From NCBI RefSeq assembly GCF_024305035.1, contig NZ_JAMWZB010000033.1:1-51575 (forward strand): a stretch of 51,575 nt of DNA, given 5' to 3'. The notes below the pieces were generated by a model that ran no database searches, was not told the DNA's origin, and was given only the letters and a program-made list of their open reading frames with translations. The DNA comes from Algoriphagus sp. GTDB taxonomy: Bacteria > Bacteroidota > Bacteroidia > Cytophagales > Cyclobacteriaceae. Shown here piece by piece: positions 8,265 through 16,873 of this stretch (position 1 is its first letter; the number at the start of each line of letters is the position of its first letter). The position numbers and the translations under genes were made by a program.

Positions 8265-9362
8265 TTAAATCGAATCGACTACTAATTCAAAGTGACTTTT
8301 ATTATTTTCAAAAAGATACTTATTAACATCTGAATTAGCATTAGCGGCCAAGTTTTTAGCAAACTCAAAATCATTAATAAGAAATAATACTTTATCACAA
8401 ATATCAGATTTAGACTTAACCTTAATTTGAAGACAATTATATTTATCAATCATTAAGGAAGGAATACCTCCTACAAAAGTGGTAATAATTGGAACATTGA
8501 AAATCATTGCTTCATATAGAACACGAGGAAAGCCTTCATGATAAGTAGGCAAAATAAAAATATCAGATTTCAAATAAACTTGTCTAAGAAGATCAGGATC
8601 AAAAATAGAACCACTAAAACAAACAACATCTTTTAAACCTAAATCATGAACATATTTCTTTAAAGACAAATAAGATGAACCGTCTCCAACCAGATTTAAT
8701 TTAAGGTTTACCGCATTTTTCTTACAAATGGCATGAATAGCATCAATTAATTCAAAAACACCTTTATCTTTCTCCAATCGACCAACAAAAAGAAGATTAA
8801 AACATCCATTTACTTTATACTCTTTAAATAATTCTAAATCAGAAATTTCATAATTTATCATAGGTCGAATAGTATTTACATTCTGATTATACTTTTTAAT
8901 CTCATTTGTAAAGAAGGGGGAAACAGTATTAATGAAGCTAGAATGCTTGTACAAAAATTTAGAGAATCGTGAATTAATTTTTTTTTGCCCTCTGACATAC
9001 AAACCAAAAGGTTTATTTATAAGAACACAAAAAATACAAATATATTTAAAATTATTAGGATAAAACAAGTACAAATAATCTGTTCTAAAAATTAAATAAA
9101 AGCAATATAAATAAGCTTTTATATACTCTAATACTTTAAAACCATCTTTCCTGATATACCTACAAAAAATATTAGTATTTGAAAGATTAAAATTATTAAT
9201 AGTATCAGAGGCTTTTTTTTGTTCTTTAAAATGAAAGTTAGTAACAGAATACCTTTCTGAAAGTTCAAGCATAAACTCTCCTGTGCGATCATAAACAAAA
9301 AGATTATTATTGGAATCTTCGAACATTGCATTACTATTAATTAAAAGAACCTTTTTTGCCAT
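8265..9362 (-). CDS. GT4 family glycosyltransferase
   Basis: A 365-residue GT-B enzyme. The C-terminal half is a clear GT4 domain: LLFVGRLEKDKGVFELIDA, LVGDGSSYLSLKKY, VCFSGSIFDPD, and HEGFPRVLYEAMIFNVPIITT, which contains the E-x7-E donor-phosphate motif. The N-terminal half is divergent and rich in Lys, Asn and Phe because of low GC. It follows the polymerase gene after a 32-base gap and precedes the acyltransferase by eight bases. Substrate unknown. Confidence 0.87.
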   Translation of the reverse strand: MAKKVLLINSNAMFEDSNNNLFVYDRTGEFMLELSERYSVTNFHFKEQKKASDTINNFNLSNTNIFCRYIRKDGFKVLEYIKAYLYCFYLIFRTDYLYLFYPNNFKYICIFCVLINKPFGLYVRGQKKINSRFSKFLYKHSSFINTVSPFFTNEIKKYNQNVNTIRPMINYEISDLELFKEYKVNGCFNLLFVGRLEKDKGVFELIDAIHAICKKNAVNLKLNLVGDGSSYLSLKKYVHDLGLKDVVCFSGSIFDPDLLRQVYLKSDIFILPTYHEGFPRVLYEAMIFNVPIITTFVGGIPSLMIDKYNCLQIKVKSKSDICDKVLFLINDFEFAKNLAANANSDVNKYLFENNKSHFELVVDSI

Positions 9363-9394
9363 AAAATTTTTAAGATAAACACATGGAAATTAAA

Positions 9395-10753
9395 CTATTT
9401 AAATATCACTCTAGAAGGAAATATATAAACTCTATTTAGATAGGAAAGAATAAAAATGGGTATAAAGTAAGTGAAAAATGAATCAGAGATTAAATTAAGA
9501 TTCCCAAAAATGAAGAACCCAATCGAAACAGAAAAAAAACTATATACAAAGGTATTATCTATCCTAGAAGTTTGAAAAGATAATTTATCAAAGAAACATA
9601 TAAAATAGGTAAGTATAGGAGTAAGAATCCAAAAGAAATACCGTCCAAAAAGCATACTTGCTTCGGTAAGGGTTGGGACTATATTAGATCTAGTCCCCAA
9701 ATAGGAGTTAAAATAAAAATTAGACCGATCATCTATATTAAAAAAGTCATTCAAAAACATAACTTGCGCAAATAATTCATCTAATATATTAGAAAATTGG
9801 ATATTGTTATAATATTGATCAGCAGCCTGAATACCCAAACTAATATTGGGAATTCCATGGAAATAGGAATTTAAAAAATAGCTACCAATTTCATAATTAA
9901 ATGAAACGGAATTAATATTAGAAACAGAAAAAAACTTAATCAAAGTCAAAAGCAACATAGAAAATAAGCCATAGGCTAAGAAATATAAAGAAATTAATTT
10001 AGAAAATTTTGAATAGAATTTGGTTAGCACAAACCAAAAAGAAAATAAAGGAATTAGAATACTTAATCGACTGTTACTAAAATAAAACAAAGTGGAAAAC
10101 AATAAAGGCAAAACAGACAATACGAAATAATAAAATTTAGGATTATTGACATACTTTTTATAAAAAAAAATAAAACCAAATAGAGGAATAATATAAAGAC
10201 CCCATTTTATAAAAAATATAAAAGCAGTACTTCCTTGAAATTCTTTTTCAAAAACAAACTCATTCGGAGATAAAATAAAACTAAAATTTGAAAAAGAAAC
10301 AGGAGAAAAGATATAAATAAAAGTTAATAAAAATACAAAAGCGATAGGCAATTTATACGAATAACTAGAAACAATAAAATTATTAATTTTAACAAGATGT
10401 CTATTATAAAAAAAACGTAAAGAAGTTAATACCAAAAGCATCTCCAATAAAATATAAAAATATGAAAATATCAAGGATTCATTACGAATTAATGAATTAT
10501 AAGGAGAATAATAATTTGAATAAACATAAAAGAAAGGAAACATGAAATATTTGGCAATAAAAACAATATTAAGCATAATGTAACCTACACCTACATTTTT
10601 TGGATTTGGAACAATTAAATAAAACAAAAGTCCAAACGTAATTGGAATTAAGCAAACCCAGGTTTTAGGATTTGAAAAATTAAATTCATACGAAATGACA
10701 AATACAATAAAAGATACTAATAAAATAATTAATTTATAGTATGAATGTTTCAA
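9395..10753 (-). CDS. wzy: Wzy-like O-antigen polymerase
   Basis: A 452-residue, extremely hydrophobic protein with about eleven or twelve predicted membrane spans separated by short polar loops, and a longer loop around residues 290-350. Length, topology, low sequence conservation and position between a flippase and glycosyltransferases in an O-unit cluster are what is normally seen for Wzy, which polymerises lipid-linked repeat units on the periplasmic face of the inner membrane. Sampled lines of its DNA are only about 23-25% GC. No residue motif proves the assignment. Confidence 0.75.
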   Translation of the reverse strand: MKHSYYKLIILLVSFIVFVISYEFNFSNPKTWVCLIPITFGLLFYLIVPNPKNVGVGYIMLNIVFIAKYFMFPFFYVYSNYYSPYNSLIRNESLIFSYFYILLEMLLVLTSLRFFYNRHLVKINNFIVSSYSYKLPIAFVFLLTFIYIFSPVSFSNFSFILSPNEFVFEKEFQGSTAFIFFIKWGLYIIPLFGFIFFYKKYVNNPKFYYFVLSVLPLLFSTLFYFSNSRLSILIPLFSFWFVLTKFYSKFSKLISLYFLAYGLFSMLLLTLIKFFSVSNINSVSFNYEIGSYFLNSYFHGIPNISLGIQAADQYYNNIQFSNILDELFAQVMFLNDFFNIDDRSNFYFNSYLGTRSNIVPTLTEASMLFGRYFFWILTPILTYFICFFDKLSFQTSRIDNTFVYSFFSVSIGFFIFGNLNLISDSFFTYFIPIFILSYLNRVYIFPSRVIFK

Positions 10754-11802
10754 TCTCTTAAATTATTAGAATAAATTAATTGCTTAAACAAAACTTCTTG
10801 GAATTCAAATTTCCCTTCATGAAAATTTAGAGAACGATCCCAATAACCAGTGCAGGCTGAATAAGCTGTAGCGGCGTAACCAAAGCTAATTTCTCCAATA
10901 TAAGGCTTTCCATCTACATTAGAAATTATAAAATCATAAGCTACTGTCTGCATTTTAAGAGATTCATTTACTTGAAATGCAATCTTAATACAATCAATAT
11001 TAATTTCCTTTTGATCATATATAATATAACCACTTCCAGATGCTCTAAAATCACCTTTTCTAACAAATCGCTTTAAAGCAAAGGCTATTTCACCAATAAC
11101 TACTACTCTTATATCAAAACCGTCATTCTCAATAAAATCCTGAAAATAAACATATCCAATTTCATTTGATACAAATTTAAGATTATCAGGAACATCAAAC
11201 ATACGATAAAGAGATTTAAATAAACCTAAAAGAAATTTCCCCTTACGTTTATGTCTTATTATCCGATCAAAAAAGGAAGCTTTTTGATTATAGAATGGAA
11301 AACCACTTCCAAAGGCTCTTTGTATGTATTTTTTGGCCTCATATTTACTTTTGAGCAAAATAACATTATTTGAGCCTGATCCTTTTCGAAGCTTGAATAC
11401 TTTTGGAAACGAGGTACTGTTGGCCCAGTCAAGGGCTGATTTTTTATCATAAAATACGAAAGTAGGGATAACAGGAGCCTGGATTGCTTCAAGAAGGTAT
11501 TTTTGACCCAGTTTATCATCAAAATGCCAAGAAGTTTTGAAATCAGGAAAAACAACAATTCCTGATGTTTCTAACGAAAATAAAAGCTGCTTAGCAAATA
11601 CTTGATCCCTATAATCATAATTACTATAATGCCATAAAAAAAGATCACATCCCTGAACTTGTTCAATTATATCGTTACTGTAAGCATCTACTAGAATGAA
11701 ATCAATCGAATATTTTTTACAGTAATCCAACCACTTATAAGTAAAAAAATCTTCATTTTTTGCTTTTTGAATTGCAATCTTTATTTCTTTAGGGAAATTC
11801 AT
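10750..11802 (-). CDS. ATP-grasp domain protein in the O-antigen cassette
   Basis: A 350-residue protein that resembles RimK/glutathione-synthetase-like ATP-grasp ligases. Residues ~1-100 form a pre-grasp region. From ~105 come DKLGQKYLLEA, APVIPTFVFYD, FPKVFKLRKGSGSNNVILLKS (a lysine- and glycine-rich ATP lid), then YVYFQDFIENDGFDIRVVVIG and ALKRFVRKGDFRASGSG, and the terminal metal-site strand YIGEISFGY. In many ATP-grasp enzymes this strand reads E-x-N; here it reads EIS. It overlaps both neighbours by four bases and shares their low GC. ATP-grasp enzymes join a carboxylate to an amine or thiol, so decoration of a sugar with an amino acid is plausible, but no substrate can be named. Confidence 0.75.
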   Translation of the reverse strand: MNFPKEIKIAIQKAKNEDFFTYKWLDYCKKYSIDFILVDAYSNDIIEQVQGCDLFLWHYSNYDYRDQVFAKQLLFSLETSGIVVFPDFKTSWHFDDKLGQKYLLEAIQAPVIPTFVFYDKKSALDWANSTSFPKVFKLRKGSGSNNVILLKSKYEAKKYIQRAFGSGFPFYNQKASFFDRIIRHKRKGKFLLGLFKSLYRMFDVPDNLKFVSNEIGYVYFQDFIENDGFDIRVVVIGEIAFALKRFVRKGDFRASGSGYIIYDQKEINIDCIKIAFQVNESLKMQTVAYDFIISNVDGKPYIGEISFGYAATAYSACTGYWDRSLNFHEGKFEFQEVLFKQLIYSNNLRD

Positions 11803-13046
11803 TTTCTATTTTGATTTATATATTTAATAAAAATACCTCCTCCTAAAATTAATCTTGATAAACTTACATTAACCGCGGCTCCAATAATACTAAAATAGTA
11901 AACAAAAGGAAAAGCTAAAGAAAACCCAATTAAAGAAGTTAGAACTGTATTTTTCATAACTAACTTATCTTTCCTACGCACTAAAAAATAATTCAAACCA
12001 TATATATCGTAGAAAGCATATCCAAATAACCCAACGGCTAGAATAAATAAAACTAAAAATTCATATTCATAATCAAGAGAAAGATACAAAAAGACAAATT
12101 GATGAAACACTATCAAAAAAACAACCAAAATAAAAACAGTAACAATTATCACATTTCTATAAGTACCAAAAGAATGTCTAAATTTAATCAAATATGGATA
12201 AAAAACCTTTGAAATAGTACTAATAATAGTGGCAAACAACTCAATAATTTTCCTTATAGATGTAAAAATACCTACGGCTTCATTAGAATAAAATACACCT
12301 AGCAACATAGTACTAGTACTATTATACAAAGTCGGCACAAATTGATTAACAAATACTGGAAAATTCTCACTAATCACTGATTTAATCTTAACCCAATTAA
12401 TTTTAATAAATCTTATTTTAAATTTTCGAAAAATGACATATTGCGAGATAAATCCTGCAATTATCAAACCCATACTTTGTAACAAAGGATATATCCAATA
12501 ATCCTCTTCTGCTCTAATGAAAACAAAAATACAAAATGTAAAAAGTGTCTTAACCCCAATATTTATAACTGTGATAAATTTCATTTTTTCCATGCCCTGA
12601 AAGAACCAATCTGGAAACAATGAATAACCTATTAATGAAATACTAGTTAGAAAATATACATCTCTGTATTCATGAAAATCTGAAACAAATAATATAATAA
12701 AACTAACAATCAGCAAAGACAGAGATAAAAAAATCAATTTAACGATATACACTTTACTATATATCACACTTAGCTTTAAACAACTTTCTCTAAACGCAGA
12801 AACATCTCTTGTGGCTGTAATTTTAAAACTATAATCAGTTAGAGATTGAAAATACGAGATTAAAGTAGTAGCTAACATTATAACACCATATTTCTCAAAT
12901 CCAATGGTTCTTAAAACATAAGGCAAAGTGATTAATGGCAAAATCAAACTAAATAGCTGAAGAGCAGATAAAGAAATAAAATTTTCTAATAAAACAGTTT
13001 TAATATTACCATTTTTTTTAAAAGTGTTTAATAAATTTTTATACAT
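11799..13046 (-). CDS. wzx: Wzx-like O-unit flippase
   Basis: A 415-residue multi-span membrane protein of the MATE/polysaccharide-transport superfamily. The opening ENFISLSALQLFSLILPLITLPYVLRTIGFEKYG is typical of Wzx flippases, followed by repeated pairs of spans totalling about twelve helices. Wzx moves undecaprenyl-linked repeat units from the cytoplasmic to the periplasmic leaflet. It is the first gene of the tightly coupled run ending at 425, and more than 500 bases separate it from the dehydrogenase gene upstream, so a promoter probably lies in that gap. Confidence 0.9.
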   Translation of the reverse strand: MYKNLLNTFKKNGNIKTVLLENFISLSALQLFSLILPLITLPYVLRTIGFEKYGVIMLATTLISYFQSLTDYSFKITATRDVSAFRESCLKLSVIYSKVYIVKLIFLSLSLLIVSFIILFVSDFHEYRDVYFLTSISLIGYSLFPDWFFQGMEKMKFITVINIGVKTLFTFCIFVFIRAEEDYWIYPLLQSMGLIIAGFISQYVIFRKFKIRFIKINWVKIKSVISENFPVFVNQFVPTLYNSTSTMLLGVFYSNEAVGIFTSIRKIIELFATIISTISKVFYPYLIKFRHSFGTYRNVIIVTVFILVVFLIVFHQFVFLYLSLDYEYEFLVLFILAVGLFGYAFYDIYGLNYFLVRRKDKLVMKNTVLTSLIGFSLAFPFVYYFSIIGAAVNVSLSRLILGGGIFIKYINQNRK

Positions 13047-13617
13047 AATTTACTCTAAGGCCAATCAACAACTTCGTCTTCTCAATTAATTGCATATCGA
13101 TTGAAGCCATTAATAATCATGGAATCACTGATAGCTACCATTAAGAAAGGAAACCTTTCAATTCTAACAGACTACTACCTATTTCAAGATAAGCGACAAA
13201 AAAAGTATATTTATCAAGATTACCATCTCTATAAAAAATGAAATGCAAGAAAATTGGAAAACCCTATGGAGCGGTCACCCCTAATTCGACATTTACAAAG
13301 GTAACTTCTCTATTTCTTTTAGGTCGATAGTTCTGGATCAATTTCGAGTACCAAAATAATCTATAAAATCTAAGCGAGATCTCAAATTCAAAAGTACTTC
13401 GCAACTATTAAAAATTAATAGGTAAAACTACTCGTGATAGGAACCTTCTTGACAACTAGTTTTTGGAACTTGAATTCCGTTCTTCAATCCTATATAGATT
13501 AACTTGTTAGTGCTCCCTATTCAGGGGTAGAAAGCGCAGAAAAATGTTTAATGATTTTTAAAAAGGTGATTCTATTAAGCGTAAGTTTAATTCGAATTTT
13601 GATTCTTTCTTCTAACC
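13047..13617. other. Intergenic region upstream of the flippase gene
   Basis: No gene seen. On the minus strand there are two sequences that fit the Bacteroidota -7 box TAnnTTTG, at 13296-13303 (TACCTTTG) and 13389-13396 (TACTTTTG), but neither has a TTG/TTTG box 17-23 bases upstream. One of them may still be the operon promoter. No intrinsic terminator was seen after the dehydrogenase gene. Confidence 0.4.
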
Positions 13618-14928
13618 TCACAACCTAGCGTCAACTTTCTCCTTCTCCAACACACTTTTCACATCAAACACCACCTGATTCTCTGATTTCTGAATAGACC
13701 AGGATTTGAATTCTTTATGAGCTACAGCAAGAATAATGGCAGCGTAGTCCTCCAGAATTGGCTTATCTTCACCCTTGATTACATCAATTCCATATTCATG
13801 TTTTACCTCAGCCGGATCGGCCCAGGGGTCATATACACATACGTCTACATCGAAGGACTTTAACTCTTGGTAAATATCGATTACGCGCGTATTTCGTACA
13901 TCAGGGCAATCTTCTTTGAACGTAAAGCCCAAAATCAGAACCTTAGAATCAATCACCTTAAGGTCCTTACGCATCATGTGTTTGATTACCTCAGTAGCTA
14001 CATGTTTTCCCATGGAATCGTTGAGTCTGCGACCTGCTAAGATAATCTCCGGATGGTAACCTACCTCTTGAGCCTTTTGAGCTAAATAAAAGGGATCCAC
14101 ACCAATGCAGTGCCCTCCTACCAGACCGGGGCGAAAAGGAAGAAAGTTCCACTTGGTTCCTGCCGCTTCCAATACCTCCTGGGTATCAATATTCAAGAGA
14201 TTGAAGATCTTACTTAGCTCGTTGACAAAGGCGATATTTATGTCCCGCTGTGAGTTTTCGATGACTTTGGCGGCTTCCGCTACTTTAATGGTAGAAGCCT
14301 TATGAGTACCTGCTGTGATGACAGCTTTGTAGAGTTGATCGACGTATTCTGCTACTTCAGGCGTGCTTCCGGAAGTGACTTTTAGGATCTTGGTTACCGT
14401 ATGTTCCTTATCGCCGGGGTTGATTCGCTCGGGGGAATAACCTGCAAAAAAGTCTTCGTTAAACTTTAGCCCAGAGAACTTTTCCAACACTGGCACACAT
14501 TCTTCTTCGGTGACCCCAGGATAGACAGTGGATTCATAAATGACTACATCTCCTTTTTTTAAGACCTTTGCAATAGCTTCTGAAGCTTTCAGCATAGGGG
14601 TTAAAATGGGACGATTATGTTTATCCGTAGGCGTGGGGACAGTAACAATGTAAATATTGGCGGAGGAAATAGGGAGGATTGCATCAGTGATGAGCAGTCC
14701 TTTACCTTTTTCCTCAAGTTGAAGGGAAGTTTTGAGGAGAACGGATTGGAGTTGAGCATCGTCCACTTCCAAAGTACGATCATGACCTTTTTGGAGCTCA
14801 TCCACTCTATTTGGATCGATGTCATATCCGACGGTTTTGAACTTTTCGGCGAAAGCAGCAGCTAGCGGGAGGCCTACATATCCCAGTCCGACGATGGCAA
14901 TTTTACTTTCATTTATTGGTTTAAGCAT
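13618..14928 (-). CDS. TviB/WbpO-type UDP-HexNAc 6-dehydrogenase
   Basis: A 436-residue nucleotide-sugar dehydrogenase that oxidises the C6 alcohol of a UDP-sugar to a uronate with two NAD+. Visible: [10 protein letters not shown] at 14-23, [22 protein letters not shown] (the GHDRT..EV segment marks the TviB/WbpO branch using UDP-GlcNAc or UDP-GalNAc), [23 protein letters not shown], and [16 protein letters not shown] with the catalytic Cys274. The C-terminal substrate domain has [18 protein letters not shown]. It supplies HexNAc-uronic acid for one of the glycans. It is separated from the guanylyltransferase gene upstream by 318 bases. Substrate choice is inferred from subfamily resemblance. 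Confidence 0.9.
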   Translation of the reverse strand: MLKPINESKIAIVGLGYVGLPLAAAFAEKFKTVGYDIDPNRVDELQKGHDRTLEVDDAQLQSVLLKTSLQLEEKGKGLLITDAILPISSANIYIVTVPTPTDKHNRPILTPMLKASEAIAKVLKKGDVVIYESTVYPGVTEEECVPVLEKFSGLKFNEDFFAGYSPERINPGDKEHTVTKILKVTSGSTPEVAEYVDQLYKAVITAGTHKASTIKVAEAAKVIENSQRDINIAFVNELSKIFNLLNIDTQEVLEAAGTKWNFLPFRPGLVGGHCIGVDPFYLAQKAQEVGYHPEIILAGRRLNDSMGKHVATEVIKHMMRKDLKVIDSKVLILGFTFKEDCPDVRNTRVIDIYQELKSFDVDVCVYDPWADPAEVKHEYGIDVIKGEDKPILEDYAAIILAVAHKEFKSWSIQKSENQVVFDVKSVLEKEKVDARL

Positions 14929-15246
14929 AATTATAGGAAAACGAATCAGATAGAAATTCTATTTAAGAAAATTAAGCCTCACTGAGGACATATATGAGAT
15001 CCTTTTTAAAAGCATCACCTCTCATTGAAAATTGGTCAGTGTTCTCAAAAGCTTTAAAAAAGATCCAATCGATTACCACCGCTATCAAAGATTTGACGAA
15101 TTCAAATCATAGAAAAAAGGATAGGGAGAAGTTTGTGAAAATTCAACATTTTATCAGGTGACTTCCCCTGTTTAAAAGGAAGCTGCGCTGATCCATTTTT
15201 TGGATCTACAAGCAACCTTACCTTCCATCAATTGAACTCCAAAATG
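14929..15246. other. Intergenic stretch between manC-like and dehydrogenase genes
   Basis: No gene seen. A short hairpin (GATCCA at 15190-15195, TGGATC at 15201-15206, loop of five T) lies just after the guanylyltransferase gene but lacks a T tail on the minus strand. No promoter of the TTTG/TAnnTTTG type was found ahead of the dehydrogenase start. Confidence 0.4.
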
Positions 15247-16242
15247 TTAAGTTAAGTCAGGATTTTCGTTCTGAAGTCGCTCATAAACACGTTTGACATC
15301 TTGGGCTTTTGAGCGCTTGAGGACTAACATGGCATCTTCGGTTTGAATAATCAAGCTATTTCTAATCCCTACAAATTCGGTATGAACTTCAGTACCCAAA
15401 ACCATATTGCCATTACTATCCACTTTCCTACCCTGCTTTTTGAAATAGAAAAAAAGTTGTTCAAAGCTCCCCATGTCAGACCATTTAAAATCTGAGGGAA
15501 CCACTTTAATTTTATTACTTTGCTCCATAACCGCATAGTCCACCGAAATACTCGGGATCTGGGTTGAGAGTTTTTCATCCAAGAAACTGTCTTTACGCTT
15601 TTCAAAAGCTTCTTTTGATCGTAAATAAACTTCAGATTCGTATTCCTTTAACTCGTCCAAAAACAATCCTGCCTGAAAACAAAACATGCCAGAATTCCAG
15701 TAAAAGTTACCTTTTTTAATAAATTGCTCGGCTGTATCCAAGTTGGGTTTTTCCCGAAAGCTTTTAACCTCCTCACCTTCTGCTTCAATGTATCCAAAGC
15801 CTGTCTCCGGTCGTCTGGGCTTGAGACCGAAAGTGACTATAAACCCCTCTTTTGCAAGCTGGATCGCTCTGTTGACAGACTGGTCATAGGCTGTTCCTGA
15901 CTCAATCAAGTGATCTGAAGGGGTCACAAAAAGAATATCATCGACTTTTACCGCAAAGGCCGCAAAAGCAATCGCTGCTGCCGTATTACGGGGACAGGCT
16001 TCTATAATTTCCTGATAATTATTGATCCCTGCCTTATCTAGATCTTTTCTTGAGAGTTGGTAATTATCCTTGTTTCCTACGACTAAAACCTGATCACAAA
16101 AGGCTTGATTGCGTTTGGCAGTTTTTTGGAAAAGTGTTTCTCCTCCGAAAATTGGCAAATATTGTTTAGGTCGTCCTTTTCTCGAGATCGGCCATAAGCG
16201 TGAACCGATGCCTCCTGAAAGAATAAGATTGATGATTTTCAA
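15247..16242 (-). CDS. manC: Mannose-1-phosphate guanylyltransferase
   Basis: A 331-residue nucleotidyltransferase making GDP-mannose from mannose-1-phosphate and GTP. The N-terminal signature LILSGGIGSRLWPISR (G10-x-G-S-R15) and KQYL are followed by ACPRNTAAAIAFAA, FVTPSDHLI, GFGYIEAEGEEVKSFREKP, FYWNSGMFCF and KWSDMGSF, which are the conserved blocks of the ManC/AlgA guanylyltransferase domain. It stops at the single-domain length and lacks the C-terminal phosphomannose isomerase cupin of bifunctional AlgA proteins. Cytoplasmic. It stands alone, with intergenic DNA on both sides, and feeds mannose, fucose or rhamnose nucleotide pathways. Confidence 0.93.
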   Translation of the reverse strand: MKIINLILSGGIGSRLWPISRKGRPKQYLPIFGGETLFQKTAKRNQAFCDQVLVVGNKDNYQLSRKDLDKAGINNYQEIIEACPRNTAAAIAFAAFAVKVDDILFVTPSDHLIESGTAYDQSVNRAIQLAKEGFIVTFGLKPRRPETGFGYIEAEGEEVKSFREKPNLDTAEQFIKKGNFYWNSGMFCFQAGLFLDELKEYESEVYLRSKEAFEKRKDSFLDEKLSTQIPSISVDYAVMEQSNKIKVVPSDFKWSDMGSFEQLFFYFKKQGRKVDSNGNMVLGTEVHTEFVGIRNSLIIQTEDAMLVLKRSKAQDVKRVYERLQNENPDLT

Positions 16243-16422
16243 TTATTTAGGGTTGAGATATAAAACTAGGAAAATAAGAATTAAGGAATCTGCATTTAAA
16301 GTTACCAATCTTCTGTTAAACAATGTAATCACTAAATCTTACTCTCACAGCTTTCTCTTTTTGATTATTTAATTAGTAAGTCTTAAGCAAATCTAAAATA
16401 AAATTCCTAATAATGGAATTTG

Positions 16423-16581
16423 ATGCGATTAAATCGAGCAGAGCTAAAAAGCTACGCACGATTAAAAAACACCGACCTTGAGAAGTTTTACCTGCGCTTT
16501 AAAATCAACTATAAACACATGGAAAACCCAGGTCGAATAGTCCACATACAGGAGAATGATTATCTAGGATTTTCCATTTGA
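16423..16581 (+). CDS. Possible 52-residue small basic protein or gene remnant
   Basis: A plus-strand frame runs from ATG at 16423 to TGA at 16579. The translation (MRLNRAELKSYARLKNTD..., ending IQENDYLGFSI) has a protein-like mix of charged, aromatic and aliphatic residues in an otherwise AT-rich non-coding stretch, with eleven Lys/Arg. No family is recognised. It might be a real small protein, the surviving end of a broken gene, or chance. Confidence 0.3.
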   Translation: MRLNRAELKSYARLKNTDLEKFYLRFKINYKHMENPGRIVHIQENDYLGFSI

Positions 16582-16809
16582 GCTCTGGAAGACAAATTAT
16601 AAACACATGAATATACATGACTTTAAATACTTAGTTAAATTAGTAAGTAAAATTCATGAAGGAATCTCAATTTAAAAACTCAGTTGATTTTTTTTCGTTA
16701 CCAACCCTATTGTTAATTTTGTACTTTTCAAATATTTCAAATATACGAATAGTTCTACCTTTTCATTCGTTGAATAAAACTATTTTTTGCGATGAAATTG
16801 TATATATTC

Positions 16810-16820
16810 AATAAATAATT
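16810..16820. repeat. Left copy of the 11-bp target-site duplication
   Basis: AATAAATAATT immediately before the left inverted repeat of the insertion sequence. The identical 11 bases follow the right inverted repeat at 18257-18267. An 11-bp duplication fits the 10-13 bp expected for the IS4 group. Confidence 0.9.
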
Positions 16821-16837
16821 ACTGTCATCCGAGTAAA
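16821..16837. repeat. Left terminal inverted repeat of the IS
   Basis: ACTGTCATCCGAGTAAA, a perfect 17-base match to the reverse complement of 18240-18256. Confidence 0.92.
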
Positions 16838-16873
16838 TTTCAAATCACCGGAAATAGTGGTTTTTTGGAATAT

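Larger units (their letters stand above)
16243..16820. other. Intergenic region between manC and the insertion sequence
   Basis: This AT-rich stretch holds one possible small gene (16423-16581) and a 12-base direct repeat, TATAAACACATG, at 16510-16521 and 16598-16609. A minus-strand TAGATTTG at 16388-16395 fits the -7 box for manC but has no partner box at the right spacing. The insertion sequence begins at 16821. Confidence 0.4.

Noticed and set aside
13296..13396. Two TAnnTTTG boxes on the minus strand ahead of the flippase gene
   Set aside because: Neither has a TTG/TTTG box 17-23 bases upstream, and such 8-mers occur by chance in AT-rich DNA.
15190..15206. Hairpin after manC as terminator
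   Set aside because: Six base pairs with a T loop but no T tail on the transcribed strand.
16388..16395. TAGATTTG as a manC promoter
   Set aside because: No -33 partner at a suitable distance.
16510..16609. TATAAACACATG direct repeat as an attachment site
   Set aside because: Only 12 bases, with no integrase gene or tRNA nearby; probably chance in AT-rich DNA.
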